Shown piece after piece: positions 49,209 to 58,967 of a stretch of DNA of 64,000 nt. The notes beneath the pieces are model-generated. The model searched no databases and was not told where the DNA came from. It saw nothing but the letters and a program-made list of their open reading frames with translations. Position 1 is the stretch's first letter. Every line of letters starts with the position of its first letter. A program made the translations under genes and the position numbers. Source of the stretch: Actinobacteria bacterium OK074. GTDB taxonomy: Bacteria; Actinomycetota; Actinomycetes; Streptomycetales; Streptomycetaceae. The stretch is taken from NCBI GenBank assembly GCA_001298575.1, contig LJCV01000122.1:1-64000 (forward strand), given 5' to 3'.

Positions 49209-50101
49209 CAGCGAATTGCTCCCTTGCCGAGGTCGGCGATGATCTGCTTGGCGCCGATCGCGAACACGATCAGCAGGGGGACGAGCGCGAGCAGCGCGCC
49301 GATCATGACCGTTCCGTAGTCGGTGGTCCCGTGCGTCCCGTTGAGCTGGGACAGGGCCACCTGGAGGGTCACGTTGTTCGGGTTGGTCAGGGCGATCAGA
49401 GGCCAGGCGTAGTCGTTCCACTGGCCCATGAAGGTGAAGATGCCGAGGAAGGCCAGGCCCGGCCGGACCACCGGGAGCGCCACGTGCCAGTACTGGCGCA
49501 GGAACGAGGCCCCGTCGATCTTGGACGCGTCGAGCAGCTCGTCGTGGATCGCGCTCTGCATGTACTGACGCATCCAGAAGATGCCGAACGCGTTGGCCGC
49601 GGCCGGGACGATCAGCGCGGTCATGGAGCCGATCCAGCCCAGCTTCGCCATGATCACGAACTGCGGGATGGCCTGGAGCTGGGCCGGCACCATGAAGATC
49701 ATCATGAGCAGGCCGAACAGCAGCCTGCGCCCGGGGAACTCGAACTTCGCGAAGACGAAGGCGGCCAGCGAGTCGAAGAACAGCACCAGGAAGGTCACCG
49801 TCGTCGCCACGAGGACCGAGTTCCACATCGACCCGAAGAAGTCGATCGCGTCGAACAGGCTGTGCAGGTTGTCCATGAAGTGCGAGCCGGGCAGCAGCTT
49901 CGGCGGGTACGAGAAGATCTCCGACGACGTGTGCGTCGACATGATCACGGCCCAGTAGAACGGGAAGGCCGAGAGGAGCACGCCGAAGAACAGGGTCGCG
50001 TGCAGACCGATGCCCCGGCGTCTGACACCCTTGATCATCTTGTGGTTCGGCTCGGGGGCCCGGGTTTCCCTGACGTCCTGGACGTCCTGTGTGGTGGTCA
50101 T
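49208..50101 (-). CDS. Sugar ABC transporter permease (MalG/AraQ-type)
   Basis: Predicted 297-residue inner-membrane protein with six hydrophobic segments and the EAA-like loop ELLDASKIDGASFLRQYWHVALPVVRP that contacts the ATPase. It belongs to the CUT1 carbohydrate-importer family. It lies 10 bp after the other permease gene and overlaps lacZ by one base. No ATPase gene is present in the locus; in Streptomyces the shared MsiK ATPase serves such importers. Confidence 0.94.
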
Positions 50102-50111
50102 GGTGGCGCCC

Positions 50112-51068
50112 CTAGTCTTCGCCCCGGCGCTGCACCAGGCGCCAGTTGATGATCGAGAACAGGATGACGACGACGAAGATGCCCCACGCCACGGCGGCGC
50201 CGTAACCGAAGTCGTTGTTGTCGAAGGTCTGCTGGAAGAAGTAGAGGACCATGGTCTGGCCCGAGTGGCCCGGACCGCCCGCGTACGTCGAGTCGTTGGC
50301 GGTGGTCTGGAGCAGCACCTGCGGTTCGGAGAAGCTCTGCAGGCCGGTGACCGTCGAGACGACGAGCACGAACAGCAGGGTCGGGCGCAGCAGCGGCAGC
50401 GTGATCCGGAAGAAGGTCTGCACCGGCCCGGCGCCGTCCATGCGCGCCGCCTCGTACAGCTCGCCCGGGATGGTCTGGAGCCCCGCGAGGAAGATGATCG
50501 CGTTGTAGCCGGTCCACTGCCAGGTCATCAGCGACGCGATGGCGACCTTGATGCCCCACGGGGTGTTCAGCCAGGCGATGTCGTGGAAGCCCACCGCGTT
50601 CAACAGGGCGTTGACCAGGCCGAAGTTGGTGGAGAACACCGACCCGAAGATGATCGCGATGGCGACCACCGAGGTGACGTTGGGCAGGAAGTAGGCGAAG
50701 CGGTAGAAGTTCTTGAACCGCACCGCCGAGTTGAGCATCACGGCCGTGACCATCGCCAGGAAGATCATCGGGAAGGTGGCCAGCGCCCAGATGATGATCG
50801 TGTTGCCGATCGAGTGCCAGAAGTCGCTGTCGGAGATCAGGTACCGGTACTGCGACAGGCCCGCCCACTCCATCGACCCGAGCCCGTCCCAGCGGTGGAA
50901 GGACAGGTAGAGCGAGAAGCCGACCGGGATCAGCCCGAAGGCGAGGAAGAGCAGGTAGAAGGGCGAGATAGCGGCGTACAGCCGCCAGTACTTCCTGATG
51001 CCCTTGGTGGGCCGCGACGCGGCGGGAGGGGCGAGGTTCGCCGGGGGCTTCTCCAGTGCGGTGGCCAT
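50112..51068 (-). CDS. Sugar ABC transporter permease (MalF/UgpA-type)
   Basis: Predicted 318-residue inner-membrane protein with six hydrophobic segments after a Pro-rich cytoplasmic N-terminus, and the EAA-like loop ELYEAARMDGAGPVQTFFRITLPLLRP. Partner of the MalG-type permease. The ATG at 51068 shares a base with the stop of the solute-binding protein gene (TGATG), so translation is coupled. The longer frame upstream is shadow of that gene. Confidence 0.94.
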   Translation of the reverse strand: MATALEKPPANLAPPAASRPTKGIRKYWRLYAAISPFYLLFLAFGLIPVGFSLYLSFHRWDGLGSMEWAGLSQYRYLISDSDFWHSIGNTIIIWALATFPMIFLAMVTAVMLNSAVRFKNFYRFAYFLPNVTSVVAIAIIFGSVFSTNFGLVNALLNAVGFHDIAWLNTPWGIKVAIASLMTWQWTGYNAIIFLAGLQTIPGELYEAARMDGAGPVQTFFRITLPLLRPTLLFVLVVSTVTGLQSFSEPQVLLQTTANDSTYAGGPGHSGQTMVLYFFQQTFDNNDFGYGAAVAWGIFVVVILFSIINWRLVQRRGED

Positions 51069-52354
51069 CAGTAGCTCACCCCCAGGTGCTTCGCGATACG
51101 CCGGCACTTGCTCATGGCGTCCTTCCAAGCCTGCTCGGGGTTCTTGCCGAGCACCCCGACGTTCTTGATCTCGTCCTTGATGGGCTGCCCGAGCGCGATG
51201 TCGTACGGGCTGTTGTAGGCGACCGGGATCTTCCGCGCGGCCGGCCCGAAGACGTTCATCGTGACCTGCCCGCCGAAGAACGGGTCGGGCTCCTGGAGCT
51301 TCTTCATGTCGTACGAGGCCGGTGTCGAGGGGAAGAGACCGGCGTCGACGAAGCCCTGGGCCTGGTTGGCCGCGTCCAGGACCCAGGTGATGATCTCGAA
51401 CGCCCGCTCGGGCTCCCGGCACGCCTTGGTGATGGCCAGGAACGAGCCGCCGATGTTGGAGGGCCCGCCCGGACAACTGGCCACCCGCCACTTGCCCTTG
51501 GTCTTCGGGTTGCCGAGCTTGATGTCGCTGGTGGCCCAGGAGGCGTTGAGCTGGCTGGGCAGCTTGCCGTCGTCGACCGCGGACAGCTGGTCCGGCGTGC
51601 CGCTGACCAGGTCCGAGACGATGCCGCGCTTCTTGGCGTCGACGGCCCGGTCCCAGGCGGTCTTGATGTGGGGCTGGTCGCCGATGAAGTGGCGGTCCTT
51701 GTCGACGTAGTTCTGGGTGCCCTGGTTGACCGACATGGTGAACACGCTGGTGATGTCGGTCAGCAGGTAGGTGCCGGGGATCCGCTTCTTGAGCTGCTGG
51801 CCCGCGTCCAGGAACGCGTCCCAGGTGCCCAGCTCCTTGGAGACGTCGGCGACCTCGTAGGGCAGCCCCGCCTTCTCGTAGACGGCCGCCTGGTAGAAGT
51901 GCCCGACCGGGCCGCAGTCGATGGGGAAGCCGACCATCGTGCCGTCGTCGGCGATGCCCTGGTCCCACTTCCAGGACAGGTACTTGTCCTTGTACTTCTC
52001 CGCGCCGAGCGTACGGAGGTCGACGAACTGGTCGGCGTTGGGCAGGTAGGACGCCATGTCCTCGCCCTTGAGGCCCGCGATGTCGGGGATGTGGGCCCGG
52101 CCGGCCATCGTGGTGAGCAGTTTCGAGCGGTAGTAACCGCCGATCTGGATGGCCTGGAGGTTCACCGAGCTGTCGTAACGCGCCTTCGCGTTCTTGACGA
52201 CCGTATCGCTCAGGCCGCCGCTCCAGTACCACAGGACCATGTTCCGCCCGGTCGAACCGGTCGGGACACCGCAGCTGGACGTGAGGCCGCCCAGCGCCGT
52301 GGCGGCCGTACCGGCCAGGCCCGCGCGCAGCAGACCTCTTCGTGAGAGCCGCAC
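51068..52354 (-). CDS. Sugar ABC transporter solute-binding lipoprotein
   Basis: Predicted 428-residue extracellular binding protein of the CUT1 class. A Tat-like signal (LSRRGLLRAGLAGTAATALGG) leads to a lipobox-like LTSSC. YYRSKLLTTMAGRAHIPDIAGLKGEDMASYLP and GFPIDCGPVGHFYQAAVYEKAG are typical of Streptomyces oligosaccharide-binding lipoproteins. GTG 52354 is chosen; GTG 52363, three codons upstream, is as likely, as neither has ideal spacing. It determines the importer substrate. The neighbouring cytosolic beta-galactosidase, alpha-mannosidase and alpha-fucosidase suggest a fucosylated or mannosylated oligosaccharide. Confidence 0.9.
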   Translation of the reverse strand: MRLSRRGLLRAGLAGTAATALGGLTSSCGVPTGSTGRNMVLWYWSGGLSDTVVKNAKARYDSSVNLQAIQIGGYYRSKLLTTMAGRAHIPDIAGLKGEDMASYLPNADQFVDLRTLGAEKYKDKYLSWKWDQGIADDGTMVGFPIDCGPVGHFYQAAVYEKAGLPYEVADVSKELGTWDAFLDAGQQLKKRIPGTYLLTDITSVFTMSVNQGTQNYVDKDRHFIGDQPHIKTAWDRAVDAKKRGIVSDLVSGTPDQLSAVDDGKLPSQLNASWATSDIKLGNPKTKGKWRVASCPGGPSNIGGSFLAITKACREPERAFEIITWVLDAANQAQGFVDAGLFPSTPASYDMKKLQEPDPFFGGQVTMNVFGPAARKIPVAYNSPYDIALGQPIKDEIKNVGVLGKNPEQAWKDAMSKCRRIAKHLGVSY

Positions 52355-52392
52355 AGCTCCCACCGCCTTTCGGATATGTGACGTGCGAGGGG

Positions 52393-53415
52393 TCAGTGGG
52401 GGTTGCTGTGGGGGGGAGTGACGGGGGCGTACCGCACCGGGGGGCCCGGATCCGCGGGCAGCCGGTCGGCCAGGAAGCCGTAGGCCCGCCGCAGGTCCGG
52501 ATCGGTCACGGACCGCCACCACCGGTGGACGCCGTACCAGCCGGGGGCCGCCAGGGCCCCGCCGTGGTGCCGGACCGACAGGCTCGCGGAGAGGACCGCG
52601 AACCGCAGCCGTTCCTCCAGGGGCCAGCCGGCGAGCGAGGCTGTGACAAAACTCGCACCGAAGACATCTCCGGCGCCCGTCGCGTCCACCACGTCCACGC
52701 CGAGGGCGGGGACCTCGGCGTACTCGCCGGTGGTCTGGTCGGCGGCCACCGCGCCGTCGCCGCCGCGGGTGACGACGGCGACGGGCACCAGTTCGGTGAG
52801 TGCGCCCAGTGCCGCGACCGCACTCGTGGTGCGGGTGTACGCCATGGCCTCCGTCTCGTTGGGGAGGAAGGCGTGGCACAGGGCCAGTTGGTCCAGCAGG
52901 TCGCGGGACCACTCCTGGGTGGGGTCCCAGCCGACGTCCGCGTAGATGCGGGTGCCGTTCGCGGCCGCCTCGGTGAGCCAGGCGCGCGGCTCGGCCTCCA
53001 GGTGGACCAGCGCGGTGCGCGCGGCGGGCGGGTCGCCCATCAGCGCGTCCTGCGAGTACGGGGGCTCCTGGCCGTGGGTGACCAGGGCCCGGTCCTCGCC
53101 CTGGGCGAGCGAGACGGTGACGGGGGTGTGCCAGCCGTTCGCGGTACGGGACAGGGAGAGGTCGACGCCCTCCTGGTCGGCGAGGACGTCACGGCAGTAC
53201 TCGCCGTAGAAGTCGTCGCCGAAGACCGTGGCCAGGGAGGTCTTCAGGCCGAAGCGGGCCGCCGCCACCGCCAGGTTGGCGATGCCGCCGGGACTGCTGC
53301 CCATCCCCGACGTCCAGATCTCCTCGCCCGGGGTGGGCGCCTTGCCCAGTCCGGTGAGGACGAGGTCGTAGAAGAGCAGCCCGGTCAGCAGCACGTCGGG
53401 CCGGTCGTCGTCCAC
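52393..53415 (-). CDS. PfkB-family carbohydrate kinase
   Basis: Predicted 340-residue ribokinase-like kinase. N-terminal sugar site GMGSSPGGIANLAVAAARFG and the C-terminal ATP/catalytic motif DATGAGDVFGASF (Asp base) are intact. It phosphorylates a sugar or nucleoside; the target is not readable but is probably a monosaccharide released by the glycosidases of this locus. GTG 53415 has AGAGGGT about 6 nt before it. It is the first gene of the importer operon, 38 bp ahead of the binding-protein gene, and is divergent from the DeoR gene. Confidence 0.9.
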   Translation of the reverse strand: MDDDRPDVLLTGLLFYDLVLTGLGKAPTPGEEIWTSGMGSSPGGIANLAVAAARFGLKTSLATVFGDDFYGEYCRDVLADQEGVDLSLSRTANGWHTPVTVSLAQGEDRALVTHGQEPPYSQDALMGDPPAARTALVHLEAEPRAWLTEAAANGTRIYADVGWDPTQEWSRDLLDQLALCHAFLPNETEAMAYTRTTSAVAALGALTELVPVAVVTRGGDGAVAADQTTGEYAEVPALGVDVVDATGAGDVFGASFVTASLAGWPLEERLRFAVLSASLSVRHHGGALAAPGWYGVHRWWRSVTDPDLRRAYGFLADRLPADPGPPVRYAPVTPPHSNPH

Positions 53416-53585
53416 GCGTACACCCTCTCGTCACTCGGCCTGTCCCGCGTCTGTCCGGGGCCGGGCGTCTGGACACCGGCCGAACAGCGGTCGTCAAAAC
53501 CGTTCAATTTCGGTGCACGGAATCGTGCGCGCATCTGGACAGATTTGCAAGAGTCGAGCAGAACCGAGCATAGAAATGATTGCGA
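53416..53585. promoter_or_regulatory. 170-bp divergent control region of the glycan-use locus
   Basis: The gap between the PfkB and DeoR genes must hold both promoters and probably the DeoR operators. TCTGGACA occurs twice (near 53467 and 53533), and GCAC-GGAATC-GTGC (53514-53527) is a small inverted repeat. No clear -35/-10 pair was found. Confidence 0.45.
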
Positions 53586-54383
53586 ATGACGAGTACTGTT
53601 CAGGACGTGCTGGCAGAGCGACGACATCAACTCATCCTTCGGGCCCTGCGCTCGGGCGGCCCCGCGGCCGTGACCGACCTGTCCGAACAGCTCGGCGTGA
53701 GCCCGGCCACCATCCGGCGTGACCTCGTCAAGCTGGAGGAGGACGGGCTGCTCACCCGGGTGCACGGCGGCGCCGTCGTGGAGGAGGGCGACCAGCCCTT
53801 CGCCGAGGTCGCCGAGGTGCGCGTGTCCGAGAAGGACGTGATAGCCGCCCGGGCCGCGGCCATGGTCCAGGACGGCCAGTCCGTGCTGCTCGACATCGGC
53901 ACCACGGCCTACCGCCTGGCCCGGCAGCTGCACGGCCGCCGCCTGACCGTGATCACCAGCAACCTGGTGGTCTACGAGGAGCTGGTCGACGACGAGAGCA
54001 TAGAACTGGTCCTCCTGGGCGGCATGGTCCGCCGCGACTACCGCTCCCTGGTGGGCTTCCTCACCGAGGACAACCTGCGACAGCTGCACGCCGACTGGCT
54101 CTTCCTGGGCACCAGCGGCGTCCGGCCCGGCGGCCAGGTGATGGACACCACCGTGGTCGAGGTCCCCGTCAAACGGGCCATGATCAGGGCGAGCGACCGG
54201 GTCGTCCTGCTCGCGGACGCGGCCAAGTTCCCGGGTACGGGCATGGCGCAGGTGTGCGGGCCCGAGGATCTGGACGTGATGGTGACGAACGCGCCGGTGG
54301 ACGCGGCGACCCGCTCCTCCCTGGAGGAGGCGGACGTCGAGGTGATCGTGGCTGGAGAGCCGGGAAAGGCAGGAGCAGCGTGA
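53586..54383 (+). CDS. DeoR-family transcriptional repressor
   Basis: Predicted 265-residue repressor. The N-terminal HTH is AERRHQLILRALRSGGPAAVTDLSEQLGVSPATIRRDLVKLEEDGLLTRVHGGAV, the classic DeoR signature. The C-terminal DeoRC domain has VLLDIGTTAYRLARQL and FLGTSGV, which bind a phosphorylated sugar. ATG 53586 lacks a good ribosome site; the frame is open six bases further left with a TTG. It heads the plus-strand set (4-bp overlap with GH4) and is divergent from the PfkB kinase, whose product may be its inducer. Confidence 0.92.
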   Translation: MTSTVQDVLAERRHQLILRALRSGGPAAVTDLSEQLGVSPATIRRDLVKLEEDGLLTRVHGGAVVEEGDQPFAEVAEVRVSEKDVIAARAAAMVQDGQSVLLDIGTTAYRLARQLHGRRLTVITSNLVVYEELVDDESIELVLLGGMVRRDYRSLVGFLTEDNLRQLHADWLFLGTSGVRPGGQVMDTTVVEVPVKRAMIRASDRVVLLADAAKFPGTGMAQVCGPEDLDVMVTNAPVDAATRSSLEEADVEVIVAGEPGKAGAA

Positions 54384-55720
54384 AGCTGACGATTCTGGGC
54401 GGCGGCGGATTCCGCGTACCGCTCGTGTACGGGGCGCTCCTCGGCGACCGCGCCGAGGGCCGCGTGAGCGAGGTCGTCCTGCACGACCTGGACGCCGGAC
54501 GGCTGAGCGCGGTCACCCGGGTGCTCGCCGAACAGGCGGCGCAGGTGCCCGACGCGCCCGTGGTGAGCGCCACCACCGACCTCGACGAGGCCCTGCGCGG
54601 CGCCGACTTCGTCTTCTCCGCGATCCGCGTCGGCGGTCTTGAGGGCCGCGCCGACGACGAACGCGTCGCGCTCGGCGAGGGCGTCCTCGGCCAGGAGACG
54701 GTCGGCGCGGGCGGCATCGCCTACGGCCTGCGCACCGTGCCCGTCGCCGTCGACATCGCCCGGCGGGTCGCGCGCGTGGCCCCCGACGCCTGGGTCATCA
54801 ACTTCACCAACCCGGCGGGCCTGGTCACCGAGGCCATGTCCCGCCACCTGGGCGACCGCGTCATCGGCATCTGCGACTCGCCCGTCGGCCTCGGCCGCCG
54901 CATCGCCCGTGTGCTGGGCGTCGCCAACCCCGGCGAGGCGTTCATCGACTACGTCGGCCTCAACCACCTCGGCTGGGTGCGCGGACTGCGCGTGGCCGGA
55001 CGCGACGTGCTCCCGGAGCTGCTCGCCGACCGCGACCTGCTCGGCTCCTTCGAGGAGGGCAAGCTCTTCGGCGTCGACTGGCTCCAGTCGCTGGGCGCGA
55101 TCCCGAACGAGTACCTGCACTACTACTACTTCAACCGCGAGGCGGTGCGCTCCTACCAGGAGGCCGAGAAGACCCGCGGCGCCTTCCTGCACGACCAGCA
55201 GGCCCGCTTCTACGAGGAGATGAAGCGCCCCGACACCGCCGCGCTCAGTGCCTGGGACCGCACCCGGGCCGAGCGCGAGGCCACCTACATGGCCGAGAAC
55301 CGGGAGACCGCGGGCGCGGGCGAACGCGACGCCGACGACCTCTCCGGCGGCTACGAGAAGGTCGCCCTGGCCCTGATGCGGGCCATCGCGCGCGACGAAC
55401 GCACCACCCTCATCCTCAACGTCCGCAACCGCACCACCCTCTCGGCCCTGGACGCCGAGGCCGTCATCGAGGTGCCCTGCCTGGTCGACGCCAACGGCGC
55501 CCACCCGGTCTCGGTCGCCCCGCTGCCCGACCACGGCACCGGCCTGGTCTGCGCCGTCAAGGCGGTCGAACGCGAGGTGCTCGCCGCCGCCGAGTCCGGC
55601 TCCCGAAACACGGCCATGAAAGCGTTTGCACTCCACCCGCTGGTCGACTCCGTCAACGTGGCACGCAAACTGGTGGACGGATACGCCGCGGTCCACCCGG
55701 GCCTGGCGTACCTGAAGTAA
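54380..55720 (+). CDS. GH4-family NAD- and Mn-dependent glycosidase (6-phospho-beta-glucosidase-like)
   Basis: Predicted 446-residue enzyme that cleaves glycosides by a redox-elimination mechanism using bound NAD. The dinucleotide motif is LGGGGFRVP (6-14), with NFTNPAG in the middle; Mn ligands C165 (GICDSP) and H196 (GLNHLGW) are present. GH4 includes enzymes for 6-phospho-glucosides, alpha-galactosides and glucuronides; the closest look is to the 6-phospho-beta-glucosidase branch. The GTG start overlaps the DeoR stop (GTGA) with AGGAG 3 nt before it. A phosphorylated substrate would fit the PfkB kinase in the locus, but no PTS gene is present. Confidence 0.9.
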   Translation: MKLTILGGGGFRVPLVYGALLGDRAEGRVSEVVLHDLDAGRLSAVTRVLAEQAAQVPDAPVVSATTDLDEALRGADFVFSAIRVGGLEGRADDERVALGEGVLGQETVGAGGIAYGLRTVPVAVDIARRVARVAPDAWVINFTNPAGLVTEAMSRHLGDRVIGICDSPVGLGRRIARVLGVANPGEAFIDYVGLNHLGWVRGLRVAGRDVLPELLADRDLLGSFEEGKLFGVDWLQSLGAIPNEYLHYYYFNREAVRSYQEAEKTRGAFLHDQQARFYEEMKRPDTAALSAWDRTRAEREATYMAENRETAGAGERDADDLSGGYEKVALALMRAIARDERTTLILNVRNRTTLSALDAEAVIEVPCLVDANGAHPVSVAPLPDHGTGLVCAVKAVEREVLAAAESGSRNTAMKAFALHPLVDSVNVARKLVDGYAAVHPGLAYLK

Positions 55721-55783
55721 GCGCTTTCCCGTTTTTGGGCTGGTTTCCCGGCCTCCCTTCTGGCCCCTTCTCTGGAGACTTCC

Positions 55784-58700
55784 ATGCACGACGAACGCCG
55801 CCGGATCGAGGAGCGCGTCCAGCGCCTCCACGACCAGCGCATCAAGCCCGCGATCTACGCGGCCTCGGTGCCCTTCGAGGTCGACGCCTGGCAGGCGCCG
55901 GGCGAGCCGGTCCCGTTCGAGGAGGCCGCCGCCGCGCCGTACGAACCCTTCGCGATGGACACCCCCTGGGGTCCGCCCTGGGGCACCACCTGGTTCCGGA
56001 TGCGCGGACAGGTCCCCGCCGAGTGGGCGGGCCGGCGCGTCGAGGCCGTCATCGACCTCGGCTTCATCGGCGACTGGCCCGGCAACCAGGCCGAGGCGCT
56101 GGTCCACACCGCCGACGGCACGCCCCTGAAGGCGGTCAACCCGCTCAACCAGTACGTGCCCATCGCCAACCCGGCGGCCGGCGGCGAGCAGATCGACTAC
56201 CTGGTCGAGGCGGCCTCCAACCCGGACATCCTCGCCAAGAACTTCTCCGAGATCACCCTGATGGGCGACATCCGCACCGCCGGGGACAAGCCGCTCTACA
56301 CCTTCCAGCGCGCCGACCTCGCCGTCCTCGACGAGACGGTCTTCCACCTCGACCTCGACATCCAGGTGCTGCGCGAGCTGATGGAGGAACTCGGCGAGCA
56401 CGACCCGCGCCGCCACGAGATCACCCACGCCCTCGACCGGGCCATGGACCTCCTCGACCTCGACGACGTCGCCGGTTCCGCCGCCGCCGTCCGCGCGGCC
56501 CTCGCGCCGGTCCTCGCCAAGCCCGCGAACGCCAGCGCCCACGTCGTCTCCGGCGTCGGCCACGCGCACATCGACTCCGCCTGGCTGTGGCCGATCCGCG
56601 AGACCAAGCGCAAGACCTCCCGCACGTTCTCCAACGTGACGTCCCTGGCGGACGAGTACGACGACTTCATCTTCGCCTGCTCGCAGGCCCAGCAGTACGA
56701 GTGGGTGCGCGACAACTACCCGCAGGTCTGGGCCCGTATCCAGGAGTCCGTGAAGAAGGGCCAGTGGGCGCCGGTCGGCGGCATGTGGGTCGAGGCCGAC
56801 GGCAACCTGCCCGGCGGCGAGGCCGTCGCCCGCCAGCTCATCCACGGCAAGCGGTTCTTCATCGAGCACTTCGGCGTCGAGACCAAGGGCGTGTGGCTGC
56901 CGGACTCCTTCGGCTACACCGCCGCCTACCCGCAGTTGGCCAAGCTCGCCGGCAACGAGTGGTTCCTCACCCAGAAGATCTCCTGGAACCAGACCAACAA
57001 GTTCCCCCACCACACCTTCTGGTGGGAGGGCATCGACGGCACCCGCATCTTCACCCACTTCCCGCCGGTCGACACCTACAACGCCCGCTTCAGCGGCGAG
57101 GAGATGGCCCGCGCCACCCGCAACTACCAGGAGAAGGGCCTCGCCAACCGCTCCCTGGCCCCCTTCGGCTGGGGCGACGGCGGCGGCGGCCCCACCCGCG
57201 AGATCATGGAACGGGCGCGCAGGCTCGCGGACTTGGAAGGTTCCGCGAAGGTCGTCGTCGAGCACCCCGACACCTTCTTCGCCAAGGCCCGCGCCGAGTA
57301 CGAGGACGCCCCCGTCTGGGTCGGCGAGCTGTACCTGGAGCTGCACCGCGCCACCTACACCACCCAGGCCCGCACCAAGCAGGGCAACCGGCGCAGCGAA
57401 CACCGGCTCCGCGAGGCCGAGTTGTGGGCCACCACGGCCGCACTGCACGCGCCGGGCTACGCCTACCCGTACGAGAAGCTCGACCGGCTGTGGAAGACGG
57501 TGCTGCTGCACCAGTTCCACGACATCCTGCCCGGCTCCTCGATCGCCTGGGTGCACCGCGAGGCCGAGGCCGAATACGCCCGCGTGGCAAAGGAGTTGGA
57601 GGAGCTGACCGCCGAGGCGGTGACCGCGCTCGGCGGCGGCGAGGCCCGCGCCTTCAACACCAGCCCCTACGACCGCGCCGAGGTCGTGCGCACCGCGACC
57701 GGCGTGCCCATGTACGTCGAGGTCCCGGCCGGCGGCAGCGCGCCCCTCGCGGTGGCCCGGCCCCCGCGGCCGGTCACCGTGGACGGCCGTGTCCTCGACA
57801 ACGGCCTCGTCCGCGTCGAGGTCGCCGAGGACGGCACCCTGGCCTCGGTCCGCGACCTGCGCGCCGGCGGCCGTGAGGTCCTCGCGGACAAGGGCAACCT
57901 GCTGCGCCTGCACACCGACCTGCCCAACTACTGGGACGCCTGGGACATCGACAAGCACTACCAGAACCGCTACACCGACCTCCTGGACACCGTCTCCGTC
58001 GAGGTTGCCGACGAGGACCCGCTGCTCGCCTCGATCCGCGTCGAGCGCTCCTTCGGCCGGGGCTCGCGCATCACGCAGACCATCACCCTGCGCGCGGGCA
58101 GCCCCCGGATCGACTTCGAGACGGACATCGACTGGCACGAGGCGGAGAAGATCCTCAAGGCCGCCTTCCCGGTCGACATCCGCGCCGCGCACTCCTCCGC
58201 CGAGATCGCCTACGGCCACATCCAGCGGCCCACGCACACCAACACCAGCTGGGAATCGGCCCGTTTCGAGGTCTCCGGCCACCGCTGGGTGCACATCGGC
58301 GAACCCGGCTACGGCGTCGCCGTCATCAACGACTCGACCTACGGCCACGACGTCTCCCGCACGGTCCGCGAGGACGGCGGCACCACCACCACGGTCCGCC
58401 TCAGCCTGGTGCGCGCCCCGCGCATCCCGGACCCCGAGGCCGACCAGGGCAAGCACCGCTTCACCTACGCGCTGCTGCCCGGCGCCACGATCGAGGACGC
58501 CGTCGCCGCCGGCTACTCGCTCAACCTCCCGCTGCGGGTGGCCGATTCGGCGGGCGTCACGGCGCCGGTCGTCTCGGTCGACGGCGCGGGCGTGACCGTC
58601 GAGGCGGTCAAGCTCGCCGACGACGCCTCCGGCGACGTGGTGGTCCGGCTCTACGAGTCGAGCGGTGGCCGCGCACAGGGCGTGCTGCGCACCGGATTCC

Positions 58701-58828
58701 CGCTGGCCGGTGCGGAGTTCACCGACCTGCTGGAGCGCCCGCAGTCCACGGCGGAGGTCCGGGACGGCGCGGTCGCCCTCGAGCTGCGCCCCTTCCAGAT
58801 CCTGACGCTGCGCCTGAAGCGGGCGTAA
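55784..58828 (+). CDS. GH38 alpha-mannosidase, cytoplasmic
   Basis: Predicted 1014-residue zinc-dependent alpha-mannosidase. An N-terminal accessory region precedes the catalytic domain with metal ligands H262 and D264 (GHAHIDSAWLWP) and nucleophile D374 (WLPDSFGYTAAYPQ, also a metal ligand). HQFHDILPGSSIAWVHREAE is the conserved late catalytic block, and beta-sandwich domains complete the usual family length. No signal peptide, so it trims imported mannosides. GGAG 6 nt before the ATG. It lies 63 bp after the GH4 gene and before the alpha-fucosidase. Confidence 0.95.
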   Translation: MHDERRRIEERVQRLHDQRIKPAIYAASVPFEVDAWQAPGEPVPFEEAAAAPYEPFAMDTPWGPPWGTTWFRMRGQVPAEWAGRRVEAVIDLGFIGDWPGNQAEALVHTADGTPLKAVNPLNQYVPIANPAAGGEQIDYLVEAASNPDILAKNFSEITLMGDIRTAGDKPLYTFQRADLAVLDETVFHLDLDIQVLRELMEELGEHDPRRHEITHALDRAMDLLDLDDVAGSAAAVRAALAPVLAKPANASAHVVSGVGHAHIDSAWLWPIRETKRKTSRTFSNVTSLADEYDDFIFACSQAQQYEWVRDNYPQVWARIQESVKKGQWAPVGGMWVEADGNLPGGEAVARQLIHGKRFFIEHFGVETKGVWLPDSFGYTAAYPQLAKLAGNEWFLTQKISWNQTNKFPHHTFWWEGIDGTRIFTHFPPVDTYNARFSGEEMARATRNYQEKGLANRSLAPFGWGDGGGGPTREIMERARRLADLEGSAKVVVEHPDTFFAKARAEYEDAPVWVGELYLELHRATYTTQARTKQGNRRSEHRLREAELWATTAALHAPGYAYPYEKLDRLWKTVLLHQFHDILPGSSIAWVHREAEAEYARVAKELEELTAEAVTALGGGEARAFNTSPYDRAEVVRTATGVPMYVEVPAGGSAPLAVARPPRPVTVDGRVLDNGLVRVEVAEDGTLASVRDLRAGGREVLADKGNLLRLHTDLPNYWDAWDIDKHYQNRYTDLLDTVSVEVADEDPLLASIRVERSFGRGSRITQTITLRAGSPRIDFETDIDWHEAEKILKAAFPVDIRAAHSSAEIAYGHIQRPTHTNTSWESARFEVSGHRWVHIGEPGYGVAVINDSTYGHDVSRTVREDGGTTTTVRLSLVRAPRIPDPEADQGKHRFTYALLPGATIEDAVAAGYSLNLPLRVADSAGVTAPVVSVDGAGVTVEAVKLADDASGDVVVRLYESSGGRAQGVLRTGFPLAGAEFTDLLERPQSTAEVRDGAVALELRPFQILTLRLKRA

Positions 58829-58883
58829 GGAGCCTGCGGGGCCCGGGTTCCGGCGGACTCGGGCCCCGCGCCCCCGCGGGTGA

Positions 58884-58908
58884 GCGGCCGTCCGCCACGG
58901 ACGGCCGC
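58884..58908. other. Hairpin between the alpha-mannosidase and alpha-fucosidase genes
   Basis: GCGGCCGTCCG (58884-58894) pairs with CGGACGGCCGC (58898-58908) over 11 bp around a CCA loop in the 139-bp gap. It may be a partial terminator or an mRNA-processing stem that lowers expression of the last gene. Confidence 0.65.
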
Positions 58909-58967
58909 CGCGGACGACCGCCCACCCCGCAACCCCAAGTGACCAAGTTCCTCACAGGAGTTCGACC

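Noticed and set aside
54038..58456. Open frame of 1472 codons opposite the GH4 and GH38 genes
   Set aside because: Val/Gly/Asp/Ala-rich sequence with no motif; a complementary-strand shadow of two well-supported glycosidases.
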